Translations under genes and position numbers: made by a program
Shown here: in pieces, positions 1-10,394 of the stretch
Layout of the letters: every line of letters starts with the position of its first letter
How positions within the stretch are numbered: position 1 is the stretch's first letter
Assembly: GCA_902631265.1 (NCBI GenBank)
Contig: CACOXX010000003.1
Span: 1-64,000, forward strand
Direction of reading: 5' to 3'
Source of the DNA: an uncultured Pelagibacteraceae bacterium
GTDB lineage: Bacteria; Pseudomonadota; Alphaproteobacteria; Pelagibacterales; Pelagibacteraceae
Length of the DNA: 64,000 nt
Notes under the pieces: model-generated
Database searches by the model: none
What the model was told of the DNA's origin: nothing
The model's input: only the letters and a program-made list of their open reading frames with translations

Positions 1-1011
1 TATACGGCTGTGGATGGAACCAAAGATTTGAAAGAGGCAATTGTTGAAAAATTTAAAAGGGAAAATAATCTTAATTATACAATAGATCAAATAACTGTTG
101 GAGCAGGGGGCAAGCATGTAATTTACAATTTAATGATGGCAACCTTAAACAAAGGTGATGAAGTAATCATTCCTGCACCATATTGGGTGTCATACCCAGA
201 TATTGTTTTATTGGCAGGAGCTAATCCGATAGTTATAGAGTGTTCTGAAGATCAGGGTTTCAAATTAAGTGCAAAAGATTTAGAGGCGAAAATCACTAAT
301 AATACTAAATGGCTTATTCTAAATTCACCTTCTAATCCAACAGGAGCTTGTTATTCAGAGCAAGAGATCAAAAATTTATCTCAGGTATTAAAAAGAAATC
401 CGCATGTGAATATACTTAGTGATGACATATATGAACATATCACTTACGATGATTTCAAATTTTTTACAATTGCTCAAATACCTGAAATTAAAAATAAAGT
501 TATTACTATGAATGGTGTTAGCAAATCATACGCAATGACTGGTTGGAGAATTGGTTATGCAGCTGGTGACAAAGATATAATTAAAGCTATAGCCAAGATT
601 CAGTCTCAATCAACAACTAATCCTTCATCTATAAGTCAAGCAGCAGCCGTTGAAGCCCTAAATGGAAAACAAGACTTTATCCCAGTAAGAGCAAAAGCTT
701 TCCAGGAAAGAAGAGATTTTGTTGTAAACTCTTTAAATGCTATTGAAGGAATAAGTTGCCTGAAACCAGACGGAGCTTTTTATGTTTTTCCAAACTGCAA
801 AGGATTAATTGGTAAAAAGGATAAAAGTGGAAAAAAAATTACAAATGACACAGACTTTGTTCAGTCATTATTAGAAAATAATGATGTAGCGGTTGTCCAA
901 GGGTCAGCTTTCGGGCTAGAGGGTTTTTTTAGAATTTCATATGCAACTTCAATGGAGAAGCTTGAGATAGCGATGAAAAGAATAAAATCTTTTTGTGAGA
1001 GTTTAAAATAA
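1..1011 (+). CDS. aspC: Aspartate aminotransferase, class I (5' end outside window)
   Basis: Pyridoxal-phosphate enzyme moving an amino group between aspartate and 2-oxoglutarate; cytoplasmic. The frame is open through base 1 (Tyr-Thr-Ala-Val-Asp-Gly-Thr, a stretch typical of subgroup Ib aspartate aminotransferases), so the gene starts before the window and the GTG at 10 is not its start. Visible motifs: SPSNPTGA substrate loop, the SKSYAMTGWR segment with the PLP-binding lysine, and a C-terminal FRISYA segment with the carboxylate-binding arginine. The TAA stop lies 3 bases from the convergent trxB stop. The family is clear; exact specificity (aspartate versus aspartate/prephenate) cannot be read from sequence. 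Confidence 0.93.
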   Translation, partial: YTAVDGTKDLKEAIVEKFKRENNLNYTIDQITVGAGGKHVIYNLMMATLNKGDEVIIPAPYWVSYPDIVLLAGANPIVIECSEDQGFKLSAKDLEAKITNNTKWLILNSPSNPTGACYSEQEIKNLSQVLKRNPHVNILSDDIYEHITYDDFKFFTIAQIPEIKNKVITMNGVSKSYAMTGWRIGYAAGDKDIIKAIAKIQSQSTTNPSSISQAAAVEALNGKQDFIPVRAKAFQERRDFVVNSLNAIEGISCLKPDGAFYVFPNCKGLIGKKDKSGKKITNDTDFVQSLLENNDVAVVQGSAFGLEGFFRISYATSMEKLEIAMKRIKSFCESLK

Positions 1012-1014
1012 AAT

Positions 1015-1959
1015 TTAACCTGCTAGATATTTCTCTGCCTCTAAAGCAGCCATACATCCCATACCTGCCGCTGTAACAGCTTGTCTAAAAATTTTGTCTT
1101 TAACATCTCCGGCTGCAAATATACCTGGAACGTTAGTTTCTGTGGAGTCTGGTTTTGTAATCAAATAGCCCTCCTTATCCATTTTTAATTGATCTTTAAA
1201 CAGTTGAGTTGCAGGATCATGGCCAATCGCAATAAATAGTCCATCGATTTTCAAATCACTTGTTTTGTTGTTTTTTACATTCTTGATTTTTAAACCTTTA
1301 ACATTTTTAGGATCATCATCACCAATAATTTCCTCAACAACTGAATCCCAAATAATCTCAATTTTTTTATTATCCATAAGCTTTTTTTGCAGCATTTTTT
1401 CTGCTCTTAACTTATCTCTTCTATGAATAAGTTTTACCTTTGAAGCAAATTTTGTGAGAAACATTGCTTCTTCAACGGCAGCATTTCCACCACCAACTAC
1501 TGCAACAGTTTTTTCTTTAAAAAAGAAACCATCACATGTAGCACATGCAGAAACCCCAAAACCCCTAAATTTTTTTTCAGACTCAAGGTTTAGCCATCTT
1601 GCCTGAGCGCCTGTAGAAATGATAATTGAGTCTGCAGTATATTTTTTACCACTTTCACCAACAGCTTCAAAAGGCTTAGACTTAAAATTAACAGATGAGA
1701 TATGATCTTCAATCATTTCAGTTCCAACAGCTTTAGCTTGATCTTTCATTTGGTCCATTAACCAAGGCCCTTGAATTACTTTTGCAAATCCAGGATAATT
1801 TTCAACATCAGTAGTTGTAGTTAACTGTCCACCAGGTTCCATTCCATGAACTAAAATTGGATTTAACATAGCTCTTGCAGCATAAACTGCCGCTGTATAT
1901 CCGGCTGGGCCAGACCCAATTATTAACACTTTTGTGTGTTTAGTTGGATTTTGATTCAT
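1015..1959 (-). CDS. trxB: Thioredoxin reductase (NADPH)
   Basis: FAD flavoenzyme that reduces thioredoxin with NADPH in the cytoplasm. The 314 residues match the usual family length. An N-terminal FAD-binding GSGPAG lies at residues 15-20, the redox-active CATC at 139-142, and the NADPH-binding GGGNA at 156-160. The C-terminal GIFAAGDV motif contacts FAD. It is transcribed towards aspC. Only 21 bases separate its start from the divergent ELM1-like gene, so promoters must overlap the neighbouring coding sequence or be very compact. Confidence 0.96.
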   Translation of the reverse strand: MNQNPTKHTKVLIIGSGPAGYTAAVYAARAMLNPILVHGMEPGGQLTTTTDVENYPGFAKVIQGPWLMDQMKDQAKAVGTEMIEDHISSVNFKSKPFEAVGESGKKYTADSIIISTGAQARWLNLESEKKFRGFGVSACATCDGFFFKEKTVAVVGGGNAAVEEAMFLTKFASKVKLIHRRDKLRAEKMLQKKLMDNKKIEIIWDSVVEEIIGDDDPKNVKGLKIKNVKNNKTSDLKIDGLFIAIGHDPATQLFKDQLKMDKEGYLITKPDSTETNVPGIFAAGDVKDKIFRQAVTAAGMGCMAALEAEKYLAG

Positions 1960-1980
1960 ATCAAAGCTATATAGTAATTT

Positions 1981-2916
1981 ATGTCTAAATTAAAAGGGTT
2001 ATTATTAACAGAGGGAATGCATGGCATGATAAGTCAAGTCGAGGGTTTGGCTAAAGCTTTAGACATCGAATACACTCACCAAAAAGTTGAAATAAACATG
2101 TTTGCAAAACTTTTTCCCCCAAAAATAACCCCAGTTTCAAATTTATTTTTTAAAAAGTTCACCGTACCAGAAATTGATTTGATTATATCATGTGGAAGAA
2201 AAAGTGTCATACCTTCACTATATTTAAAAAAGAATTCAACTAAAAAAATTGTGAATATTCATATTCAGAATCCTAAAGTTTCATTATCAAATTTTGATTA
2301 TGTGATTGTACCTGAGCACGATGGATTGAACGGCAAAAATATTATTAGCTCCAAAGGTGCTTTACACTATCTTACTTTAACAGAAATTGAAAAAAATCAT
2401 AATTACTTAGTTGATAAAATTAATAAAAACAAACAACAAATACTTCTAGTTTTAGGAGGTCCCAATAAATATTATAATTACGATAAAAAAAATCTGAATA
2501 AAATTTTTGAAAATATTAAAAATTTAGCAGAAAAAAATAATCTTCAAATTATTATTATTCCATCCATGAGAACCCCAATTGACGCCATTGATTACGCAAA
2601 TAAATTCTTTGGAAGTGAAAATCTTGTTATTCAAAATGTTGACAAAAAAGCTTATTTAAGCGGCCTATCGATTGCTAAATTTTTAGTAGTTACTTGCGAC
2701 TCGACTTCGATGATTTCTGAAGCTGCTTTAACCGGAAAACCAATATATGTAGCGCAAATACCACCAAAAAGGGATGACCACAGGTTTAGGCAATTTAGGG
2801 ACTTGTTTAGTAAATTAAATATTATAAAGAATTTAGAAAATAGTTTAGAAATATGGAAATATGAAAAACTTGATGAAACTAATAGAATTGCAAAATTAAT
2901 AAAACAGAAATTGTAA
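1981..2916 (+). CDS. ELM1 (mitochondrial fission)/DUF1022 family protein
   Basis: 311-residue protein of the ELM1 family, named after a plant mitochondrial fission factor. Bacterial members have no established biochemical role and are thought to have a GT-B glycosyltransferase-like fold. Supporting segments: EGMHGMISQVEGLAKAL near the N terminus (the family's Gly/Gln-rich opening), SCGRKSVIPSLYL near residue 70, IIPSMRTP in the middle, and VTCDSTSMISEAALTGKPIYV near residue 240, which resembles a nucleotide-sugar binding loop. The stop overlaps the start of the following oxygenase gene by one base (TAATG), so the two are probably translated as a pair. Family assignment is good; function is unknown. 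Confidence 0.8.
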   Translation: MSKLKGLLLTEGMHGMISQVEGLAKALDIEYTHQKVEINMFAKLFPPKITPVSNLFFKKFTVPEIDLIISCGRKSVIPSLYLKKNSTKKIVNIHIQNPKVSLSNFDYVIVPEHDGLNGKNIISSKGALHYLTLTEIEKNHNYLVDKINKNKQQILLVLGGPNKYYNYDKKNLNKIFENIKNLAEKNNLQIIIIPSMRTPIDAIDYANKFFGSENLVIQNVDKKAYLSGLSIAKFLVVTCDSTSMISEAALTGKPIYVAQIPPKRDDHRFRQFRDLFSKLNIIKNLENSLEIWKYEKLDETNRIAKLIKQKL

Positions 2917-3578
2917 TGTCATTTTTAAATTCTTTACAAAATAAATCAAAGAAGTTTGACGATCCATTTTTGCATTGGGAATTAGACAAACCCCTTACTG
3001 AAGAACAAATTAACGAAATAGTCAAAGCCGATATTGCAAATCCTATTGAACATGATTTGAATTATGATGGGACAAGAGCTATTGATGGTGGAGCTCCAGA
3101 ATTTAGAAAAGGGTTATCTCATGGCGGAAAGGCGCTTAAGTTTAGATGTTTTATAACAAAAGATAATTCAAATGAATTCCCAAACTTAATGAAATTGATT
3201 AAAGAGCTTCAAAGCAAGGAAACTCATGAAAAAGTTTCTAAACTTGTTGGTAAAGATTTGTCAAATTCTTATGTAAGAGTTGAAGTCATATGTGATAGGA
3301 AAGGTTTTTGGTTAAAACCTCATTGTGATATTGAAGAAAAATTAATGTCGTGTTTGCTTTTTGTTAATAAAACAAATGAAAGTGAAGATTTAGGAACTGA
3401 CTTTTACAATAACGACCTGAAAAAAGTAAAGACAATGCCTTATAAAGATAATTATGGTTATTTTTTCACTAGTGGCCCAGGTACATGGCATGGTATGGAA
3501 AAAAAAGAAATTCGTAAAGAGAGAAGATGCCTACAAGTCAACTACGTAACTTTTAAAACTGACTGGAAAGTCGACTAG
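2916..3578 (+). CDS. 2-oxoglutarate/Fe(II)-dependent oxygenase-like protein
   Basis: 220-residue protein with the pattern expected for a 2OG-Fe(II) dioxygenase: His136-Cys-Asp138 (HxD) followed by His192 as the third iron ligand, then Arg203/Arg204 placed to bind the 2-oxoglutarate carboxylate. Arg204 is followed by a CLQVNYV strand. The core is consistent with a double-stranded beta helix. Such enzymes hydroxylate or oxidise proteins, lipids, sugars or small molecules; the substrate here is unknown. It shares a one-base overlap with the upstream ELM1-like gene. Its 3' end overlaps the convergent carB stop by 4 bases. The iron-ligand triad is clear; the identity of the pathway is not. Confidence 0.72.
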   Translation: MSFLNSLQNKSKKFDDPFLHWELDKPLTEEQINEIVKADIANPIEHDLNYDGTRAIDGGAPEFRKGLSHGGKALKFRCFITKDNSNEFPNLMKLIKELQSKETHEKVSKLVGKDLSNSYVRVEVICDRKGFWLKPHCDIEEKLMSCLLFVNKTNESEDLGTDFYNNDLKKVKTMPYKDNYGYFFTSGPGTWHGMEKKEIRKERRCLQVNYVTFKTDWKVD

Positions 3579-6500
3579 ATAGCCTGAATAGATTTGACGC
3601 CTAACTTTTTAGTTTTCAGAGATTTAATAGCTTCTAAAAAAGAATAAGCTGTTGACATGTTTGTGCAATAGGGGATTTTGTTTGCCAATGCCCCTCTTCT
3701 TAAAGCTTTTGCATCATTAATTCTATGTTCACTATTTCCACCTCCAGTATTAATAACCAAAGAAATTTTCTTCGAATTTAAAATATCAACAATATGTGGT
3801 CGACCACTACTTACCTTATTAATCGTTTTGCATTTTATACCATTATTATTTAAAACTCTTGAAGTTCCCTTCGTAGCTGAAATTGTAAAACCGAATTTTT
3901 TTAGTCTTTGTGCCACCCCTATTATTTCTTGTTTATGCGAGTCTTTTACAGATAGAAATGCCATACCACCAATAGGTAAAGAATTAGATGCAGCGATTTG
4001 ACTCTTTGCTACTGCCATACCAAAATCTTCATCAAAGCCCATAACTTCACCAGTCGATTTCATTTCAGGACCAAGCAAAACATCACTGTCTGGAAACTTA
4101 TTAAATGGAAAGACAGCTTCTTTAACAGCATATCTTTTGTTTTTTTTATATTTTAAATTGTATTTTGAAAGTTTTTCACCTGCCATTATTCTGGATGCAA
4201 TCTTTGCTAATGGAATACCGTTAGCTTTTGAGACAAATGGCACAGTTCTGCTAGCTCGAGGGTTCACCTCTATAACAAAAATTTGATCTTTTTTAATTGC
4301 AAATTGAATGTTTAAGAAACCTTTAACTCTCATTGCCAAAGCTAGTTTTCTCGTTTGAACTTTTATCTCTTTTAATATGTTTTCTTTAATTGATACTGGC
4401 GGCAAACAGCAAGCAGAGTCTCCAGAATGTATTCCTGCTTCTTCTATATGTTGCATAATACCTGCAACGTAAACATCTTTTCCATCTGCAATCGCATCAA
4501 CATCAACTTCCATTGCATTATCAATAAACTTATCAATTAAAATTGGATTATTTTCAGACGCGTCAAAAGCCTGTTTTATAAACTTTTTTAATTGATCCTC
4601 ATCGTGAACAATTTCCATAGCTCTCCCACCCAAAACATAAGAGGGACGTACGACTACTGGAAGACCAATTTTACGAGCTATTTTAACTGCAGAGTTAAAA
4701 CTTTTAGCAATTCCACTCTCAGCTTGTTTTAAATTTAATTTAATCAATAAATCTCTAAATCTGTCTCTATCTTCTGCGAGATCAATTGATGAATATTGAG
4801 TTCCGAGAATTGGCAACTTATTTTTATAAAGAAATTTTGCGAGTTTGATAGGAGTCTGTCCTCCAAATTGTGCAATTATACCTAATAGATTACCTTTTGA
4901 TTTTTCTTTTAAAATTATATTTTCCACATATTCATCTATTAAAGGCTCAAAATAAAGTCTATCGCTTGTGTCATAATCGGTAGAAACTGTCTCGGGGTTA
5001 CAGTTTATCATTATTGTTTCATATCCTGCATCTTTAAGTGAAAAACTAGCTTGACAACAACAATAGTCAAATTCAATACCTTGTCCAATTCTGTTGGGAC
5101 CTCCACCTAATATAATGATCTTTTTTTTATTACTTGGATCAGCTTCACATTCAGAGTTTAGAGCAAAATTTCTTTGGTACGTCGAATACATATATGGAGT
5201 AAATGATTTAAATTCTGCAGCACATGTGTCAACTTTTTTGAAAACTGGAACCACTCTCAAAACTTTCCTTTTTCTTTTAACAACTTCTTCTTTTAATTTT
5301 GTAAGTATAGATAACCTTTTATCCGAAAATCCACATGATTTAATTCTATTAAATTCTATATAGTTTTTTGGTAAACCATTAACCTTAATTCTATTTTCGT
5401 CATCTACTATTTCTTTAATTTGATTTAAAAACCAAGGATCAACTTTTGATAACTTATAAATTTTATCTAAAGAAACTTTCTTTCTAAAAGCCTCCGCAAT
5501 CAGTAACAATTTGTTAGGTATATTGTCTCTTAATTTTTTAATTATTTCCTTTTTTGAATAATTAAAAATGTCATCTAGTCCGCTCAAACCAATTTCAAGA
5601 GACACAAGTGCTTTTTGAAACGACTCTTTGAAATTTCTGCCTACAGCCATTGCTTCTCCAACCGATCTCATTGAGGTACCTAAAATTGCTTTAGTATCTT
5701 GAAATTTTTCAAAAGTAAATCTTGGTATTTTCGTGACTACATAATCTATAGTTGGCTCAAATGATGCTGGAGTAACTTTTGTAATTTCATTTTGAAGTTC
5801 GTCTAAGGTGTATCCAACGGCAAGTTTTGCTGCGACTTTTGCGATTGGAAAACCTGTTGCCTTTGATGCTAAAGCAGATGATCTAGACACTCGAGGATTC
5901 ATCTCAATAATTACCATTCTTCCATTTTTTGGATTAATTGCGAACTGAACATTTGAACCTCCAGTTTCAACACCAATTTTTCTTAAACATGCAATCGAAG
6001 CGTTTCTCATCACTTGATATTCTTTATCTGTTAGTGTTAACGCAGGAGCTACTGTAATGGAGTCTCCCGTATGTATTCCCATTGGATCTATATTTTCAAT
6101 TGAGCAAACTATTATACAATTATCATTTTTATCTCTAACGACCTCCATTTCAAATTCTTTCCATCCATCAAGGCATTCTTCTACGAGTACTTGGTTTTGA
6201 GGAGACTCGTGAAGTCCACCCTTTACAATCTTAAAAAAGTCTTTCTTTGTTCTTGCTATTCCTCCTCCAAGTCCACCCAAGGTAAATGAAGGTCTAATGA
6301 TCGCTGGTAATCCAATTTTTTTTAAACACTTTGATGCATTTTTAAAATTATTTAGTACCTCAGATTTTGGAAGATCAATACCAATGTCTGACATATTTTT
6401 TCTAAATCTTTTTCTATCCTCTGCGTTAGCAATTGCTTTTGAATTTGCTCCAATTAACTCAATATTATACTTTTTTAACAATCCATTTTTTTCTGCTTTC

Positions 6501-6799
6501 AAAGCTAGATTCAATGCTGTTTGACCACCCATTGTAGGTAAAATAGCATTAGGTTTTTCTTTCTTAATTATTTCTTCGAGGACTTCTATGGATATTGGTT
6601 CAATGTATGTTTGATCTGCAACTTCAGGATCTGTCATTATTGTTGCAGGATTTGAATTGACTAAAACAACTTTATAGCCTTCATCTTTAAGTGCTTTACA
6701 TGCTTGAGTCCCAGAATAATCAAACTCACATGCTTGACCTATAATGATTGGACCAGCACCAATTACCAAAATTTTCTTAATGTCTTTTCTTTTTGGCAT
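3575..6799 (-). CDS. carB: Carbamoyl-phosphate synthase large subunit
   Basis: Makes carbamoyl phosphate from bicarbonate, ATP and ammonia channelled from CarA, feeding pyrimidine and arginine synthesis. The 1074 residues are almost exactly the family length. Two homologous ATP-grasp halves are visible, each opening with a Rossmann-type segment ([17 protein letters not shown] near residue 14 and [16 protein letters not shown] near residue 565). A C-terminal MGS-like regulatory domain follows (from about residue 935). The start overlaps the end of carA by 23 bases, so the genes form a carA-carB operon. It converges with the oxygenase gene. Confidence 0.97.
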   Translation of the reverse strand: MPKRKDIKKILVIGAGPIIIGQACEFDYSGTQACKALKDEGYKVVLVNSNPATIMTDPEVADQTYIEPISIEVLEEIIKKEKPNAILPTMGGQTALNLALKAEKNGLLKKYNIELIGANSKAIANAEDRKRFRKNMSDIGIDLPKSEVLNNFKNASKCLKKIGLPAIIRPSFTLGGLGGGIARTKKDFFKIVKGGLHESPQNQVLVEECLDGWKEFEMEVVRDKNDNCIIVCSIENIDPMGIHTGDSITVAPALTLTDKEYQVMRNASIACLRKIGVETGGSNVQFAINPKNGRMVIIEMNPRVSRSSALASKATGFPIAKVAAKLAVGYTLDELQNEITKVTPASFEPTIDYVVTKIPRFTFEKFQDTKAILGTSMRSVGEAMAVGRNFKESFQKALVSLEIGLSGLDDIFNYSKKEIIKKLRDNIPNKLLLIAEAFRKKVSLDKIYKLSKVDPWFLNQIKEIVDDENRIKVNGLPKNYIEFNRIKSCGFSDKRLSILTKLKEEVVKRKRKVLRVVPVFKKVDTCAAEFKSFTPYMYSTYQRNFALNSECEADPSNKKKIIILGGGPNRIGQGIEFDYCCCQASFSLKDAGYETIMINCNPETVSTDYDTSDRLYFEPLIDEYVENIILKEKSKGNLLGIIAQFGGQTPIKLAKFLYKNKLPILGTQYSSIDLAEDRDRFRDLLIKLNLKQAESGIAKSFNSAVKIARKIGLPVVVRPSYVLGGRAMEIVHDEDQLKKFIKQAFDASENNPILIDKFIDNAMEVDVDAIADGKDVYVAGIMQHIEEAGIHSGDSACCLPPVSIKENILKEIKVQTRKLALAMRVKGFLNIQFAIKKDQIFVIEVNPRASRTVPFVSKANGIPLAKIASRIMAGEKLSKYNLKYKKNKRYAVKEAVFPFNKFPDSDVLLGPEMKSTGEVMGFDEDFGMAVAKSQIAASNSLPIGGMAFLSVKDSHKQEIIGVAQRLKKFGFTISATKGTSRVLNNNGIKCKTINKVSSGRPHIVDILNSKKISLVINTGGGNSEHRINDAKALRRGALANKIPYCTNMSTAYSFLEAIKSLKTKKLGVKSIQAI

Positions 6800-7970
6800 A
6801 TTTTTTTACTTCTATAATAAAGTTATTAAATAAATAGTGACTGTCTTGAGGTCCAGGGTTTGACTCAGGGTGGTACTGTACTGAAAAAACTGGTTTATTT
6901 TTTAACTTGATACCCTCAATACTATTATCAAATAAAGATCTGTGTGTGATTTCAATTTTAGATGGCAAATTATTTTTGGTTACCTCAAATCCATGATTTT
7001 GACTAGTTATTTCAACTTTATTATCTTTAAGATTTTTAACAGGATGGTTCGCGCCCCTATGTCCAAGCTTCATTTTTTTTGTTTTACCACCTAGAGCAAG
7101 AGCTAACAATTGATGTCCAAGACAAATTCCAAAAATTGGCAAACCTTCTTTTATAAGTTTTTTTATAATTCTAATTGCATATTTGCCTGTCGCCGCAGGA
7201 TCACCAGGGCCGTTTGATAAAAAAATTCCACATGGTTTAAGTGTCATGATATAATCGGCTGAGGCATCACACGGCACAACTATTACATCACAATAAAAAT
7301 TTGAAAAATATCTTAAAATGTTTGTTTTAATTCCATAATCAATTGCAACTACTCTAAATTTCTTTTTTTTAACCTTTTTAAAACCATCTTCCTTTGTCCA
7401 TGTCTTAAGCCCTTTCCATGTAAATTTATTTTTAGTGGACACAGTCTTTGCCAAATCTAGACCGTTTAGACCCGGCCATTTAAGAGTTGTATTAATAAGT
7501 TTCTTTAATGGGAAAACGCCATTTTTTTTATGAGAAATAGTTCCTTTTGGTGCGCCTTTATCTCTTATAAAATTTGTTAAGCTTCTAGTGTCTAAACCAG
7601 TTAAACCAACAATTTTATTTTTTTTAAGCCACAAATCTAACTCAATTAATGATCTGTAGTTAGAGGGATTAGTTATTTCTGAATTGAAAATCACACCTCT
7701 AGTCCAGACTTTTTCTGACTCATTATCTTGCTTATTGGTTCCAACATTTCCAATGTGGGGAAAGGTAAAATTAATAATTTGTCCCGCATAAGAGGGATCT
7801 GAAATTATTTCTTGGTAACCGGTTATTGAAGTATTAAAACAAACTTCTCCTGTAGCAGTACCTTCATAACCAATACCAATTCCATTAAAAATTGATTTAT
7901 TTTCAAGAACTAAAATACCCGGGCTAAAATTCGATTTTTTTTTTGAGTTTACTTTTTGTTTTTTGTTCAA
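6777..7970 (-). CDS. carA: Carbamoyl-phosphate synthase small subunit (glutaminase)
   Basis: Glutamine amidotransferase subunit supplying ammonia to CarB. The 397 residues are slightly longer than the E. coli protein because of a short Lys-rich N terminus and a Lys-rich linker near residues 180-205. The N-terminal CarA domain has [18 protein letters not shown]. The class I amidotransferase domain has the nucleophile Cys283 in GICLGHQ and a C-terminal QYHPE with the His-Glu pair. The start is TTG at 7970, directly after an in-frame TAA, so translation cannot begin further upstream. An ATG-AGT-TGT-AAT-TGA mini-frame overlaps this TTG. Confidence 0.95.
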   Translation of the reverse strand: MNKKQKVNSKKKSNFSPGILVLENKSIFNGIGIGYEGTATGEVCFNTSITGYQEIISDPSYAGQIINFTFPHIGNVGTNKQDNESEKVWTRGVIFNSEITNPSNYRSLIELDLWLKKNKIVGLTGLDTRSLTNFIRDKGAPKGTISHKKNGVFPLKKLINTTLKWPGLNGLDLAKTVSTKNKFTWKGLKTWTKEDGFKKVKKKKFRVVAIDYGIKTNILRYFSNFYCDVIVVPCDASADYIMTLKPCGIFLSNGPGDPAATGKYAIRIIKKLIKEGLPIFGICLGHQLLALALGGKTKKMKLGHRGANHPVKNLKDNKVEITSQNHGFEVTKNNLPSKIEITHRSLFDNSIEGIKLKNKPVFSVQYHPESNPGPQDSHYLFNNFIIEVKKYAKKKRH

Positions 7971-7974
7971 TTAC

Positions 7975-7986
7975 AACTCATGAGTT
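7975..7986. promoter_or_regulatory. 12-bp perfect palindrome upstream of carA
   Basis: AACTCATGAGTT is a perfect inverted repeat 4 bases before the carA start codon, inside the 125-base divergent gap to yqeY. It also contains the ATG of a 4-codon mini-frame whose TGA overlaps the carA TTG start. It could be an operator, part of a leader, or chance in AT-rich DNA. No known operator is recognised. Confidence 0.2.
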
Positions 7987-8053
7987 AAAGGTTAATACAA
8001 TAAAAGCTTTAGTTAAGCAACTGAACAAATACAAAATTTAAAAAAAAAAACAA

Positions 8054-8071
8054 TTTTTCTTTTAAGAAAAA
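8054..8071. repeat. Inverted repeat in carA-yqeY intergenic region
   Basis: TTTTTCTT, a TT loop, then AAGAAAAA form an 8-bp stem about 25 bases upstream of the yqeY start and next to a run of ten A. It is A/T-dominated, so thermodynamically weak. It might mark a promoter or a weak terminator-like structure, or be chance. Confidence 0.2.
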
Positions 8072-8095
8072 ATCTTTAAGTTAGGTTAAATAAAA

Positions 8096-8560
8096 ATGTC
8101 CATTAAAGAAAAAATTAACGACGAGTATAAAACTGCTCTAAAATCGAAAGATAAAAACAAGATATCAACTTACAGGTTAATTCTGTCTGGGATAAAAGAT
8201 TTGGATATTTCAAATAGGTCAGGCCCAAATAAGAAAGAGACAGACGATGAGGATATAAAAAAACTTTTAAAAAAAATGATCAAACAAAGAAACGAATCAG
8301 TTGAAATTTACAAAAAAAATAAGAGAGAGGATTTGTTAAAAATAGAACAAGGTGAAATAGATTTGTTATCAACATACTTACCTAAACAACTAAGCGAAGA
8401 GGAGACTAAAAAAATATGTTCAGAAGTAATTTTAAAAGTAGGAGCTCAAAGCATTAAGGACATGGGCAAAGTAATGGGTGAGTTGAAAAAGAATTATTCT
8501 GATAGCATAGATTTTTCTAAAGCTGGATCAATGTTGAAGGAACTGTTAAACAAACAATGA
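8096..8560 (+). CDS. yqeY: GatB/YqeY domain protein
   Basis: 154-residue protein of the YqeY family, related to the tRNA-binding tail domain of GatB. Its function is poorly defined, but it is commonly found next to dnaG and rpoD in bacteria. Recognised from the N-terminal INDEYKTALKSKDK opening, the repeated Lys/Glu-rich helices with MIKQRNESVEIYKK, the LLSTYLPKQLSEEE segment and the C-terminal MGKVMGELK. The stop overlaps the dnaG start by 4 bases (ATGA). It begins the yqeY-dnaG-rpoD run. Confidence 0.88.
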   Translation: MSIKEKINDEYKTALKSKDKNKISTYRLILSGIKDLDISNRSGPNKKETDDEDIKKLLKKMIKQRNESVEIYKKNKREDLLKIEQGEIDLLSTYLPKQLSEEETKKICSEVILKVGAQSIKDMGKVMGELKKNYSDSIDFSKAGSMLKELLNKQ

Positions 8561-10326
8561 AATATCCAAAAGAGTATCTTGATGAAATTAAAATAAGGCT
8601 AAAAGTTTCTACAGTTGTCTCAAAACACGTATCATTAAAAAAAAGAGGAAAAGAGTTTGTAGGACTGTCACCTTTTAAAAATGAAAAAACTCCCTCTTTC
8701 ACAGTAAATGATGAAAAAGGTTTTTATCATTGTTTTAGCACCTCAGAACATGGAAATATTTTTGATTTTGTAATGAAAATGCAAAACTTTAAATTCGGAG
8801 AGGCAGTAAAATTTTTAGCTAACTTAGCTGGGATGGCACCTTATAGATTTTCTAAAGTTGATGAGCAAAGAGAAAAAGAGTGGAATGAGTATACAGGTAT
8901 ATACTCAGAATATATTGATCATTATCATGATGAATTATTAAATAATCCCAACTCAAAGATTGCTTTAGATTATTTAAAAAAAAGAAAAATCGACAATTCA
9001 ATTATCAAAGAATTTAAGATTGGATTTGTTAATTTTAATTCAAGCATTTACAAAAAATTAAGCAAAAATTATGATGTGAAAATTTTAAATGAATCTGGAT
9101 TATACTTTCACGATGAAAACAAAAAAATATATGTTGAAAGATTTAGGAACAGAATAATTTTTCCAATTAATTCTTTATCAGGAAAACCAATGGCATTAGG
9201 TGGGAGAATAATAGACACAAAAAATAAATACGCAAAATATATCAACTCTCCAGAAACAAATTTTTTTAGAAAAGGAAATAATTTATATAATTTAGATAGA
9301 GTAAGAAAAATTTCTCATAAGTTCGACGAAGTTTTTTTGGTTGAGGGTTATATGGATGTAATAGGTTTAACCAAATTTCAAATAGAAAATTGTATTGCAA
9401 ATTTAGGAACTGCGTTGACTGACAAACAAATTTATATGGTAACTCAGTTTTTTGATAATATTGTAATTTGTTTCGATGGTGATGAAAGTGGATATAAAGC
9501 TGCTATAAGAGCTGCAGAAAATTCAATTAAGAGCGTTCTTCCAGATAAACAAATATATTTTTTATTTCTTCCGGATGGGGAAGATCCAGATACATTTGTA
9601 GAGAAAAAAGGAAAAAATGAATTTTTAGATTTTTATAAACATAATAAAATTCCAGTACATAAATTGATATTTGAGCATTACAAAAAAGAAAATTCTTCAT
9701 CACCCTCTGGGCTAGCTTCCCTTGAAAAAAAGTTAAAGGGCATATCGAATTCAGTAAAAGATAATGTAGTTAAAAAATATATACTAGGATATTTTTTAGA
9801 AAGTTTAGCAAAACATTCTCCGGGAACAATTTTCAAAAATTCAAATAAATCATTTATTGGTTTTAATAAGCCACTAGATAAAACAAAGAAACTAGTTAAA
9901 GATACTGAGAGCTTTTCCTCAATCGACATAAAAGAATTTTGTCTACTTTATATTATTGTGAATAATTTAAATTTTTTTTATCAAAGATCCGATTTATTAG
10001 AAAATGTAAAATTTTTTAAAAAAGAGAATGGAATGATTTTTACAAAAATTTTAGAATGTTTAAAAAGTGGAAATCTCGATACTTTGCAAATTGACAATCA
10101 ACTTCTTGACCAAATTGAAAAATACGCAAATATTAAACATATAGTTCATAAGGACGACAAAGATGAAAGCAAAATTGTAGAAATTTTTAATGATATTAAA
10201 AATGAACTTAAAACACATGATTTAGAACTAAGAATTCAAGAATTAGAATCGAAATTTGCTGAAGATTTTAATCAAAATACTTTTGATGAAATTAATAGGC
10301 TCAAAAAAGAGCAAAATATTAATTAA
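8557..10326 (+). CDS. dnaG: DNA primase
   Basis: Synthesises RNA primers at the replication fork. Domains in order: N-terminal CHC2-type zinc-ribbon region (residues about 5-95), TOPRIM catalytic core with FLVEGYMDVIGL (Glu and Asp of the active site) and CFDGDESGYKAA, and a divergent C-terminal helicase-binding region. In the zinc-ribbon region the four ligands of the classical motif read Ser38, Lys41, Cys59, Thr62, so three are missing although the flanking EKTPSF and GFYHCF segments are conserved. The 589 residues are normal in length. Translation is likely coupled to yqeY through the ATGA overlap. Confidence 0.95.
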   Translation: MKYPKEYLDEIKIRLKVSTVVSKHVSLKKRGKEFVGLSPFKNEKTPSFTVNDEKGFYHCFSTSEHGNIFDFVMKMQNFKFGEAVKFLANLAGMAPYRFSKVDEQREKEWNEYTGIYSEYIDHYHDELLNNPNSKIALDYLKKRKIDNSIIKEFKIGFVNFNSSIYKKLSKNYDVKILNESGLYFHDENKKIYVERFRNRIIFPINSLSGKPMALGGRIIDTKNKYAKYINSPETNFFRKGNNLYNLDRVRKISHKFDEVFLVEGYMDVIGLTKFQIENCIANLGTALTDKQIYMVTQFFDNIVICFDGDESGYKAAIRAAENSIKSVLPDKQIYFLFLPDGEDPDTFVEKKGKNEFLDFYKHNKIPVHKLIFEHYKKENSSSPSGLASLEKKLKGISNSVKDNVVKKYILGYFLESLAKHSPGTIFKNSNKSFIGFNKPLDKTKKLVKDTESFSSIDIKEFCLLYIIVNNLNFFYQRSDLLENVKFFKKENGMIFTKILECLKSGNLDTLQIDNQLLDQIEKYANIKHIVHKDDKDESKIVEIFNDIKNELKTHDLELRIQELESKFAEDFNQNTFDEINRLKKEQNIN

Positions 10327-10394
10327 TTAAGCAAAATTTTTCGTGGATTTTTTTAAAATAGCTATTATATAGAGTTTTCCTAAGAATAATAATT

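Noticed and set aside
10-1011. GTG at base 10 as the start of the aminotransferase gene
   Set aside because: The frame is open to base 1 and the residues before it match the conserved family, so the gene begins outside the window.
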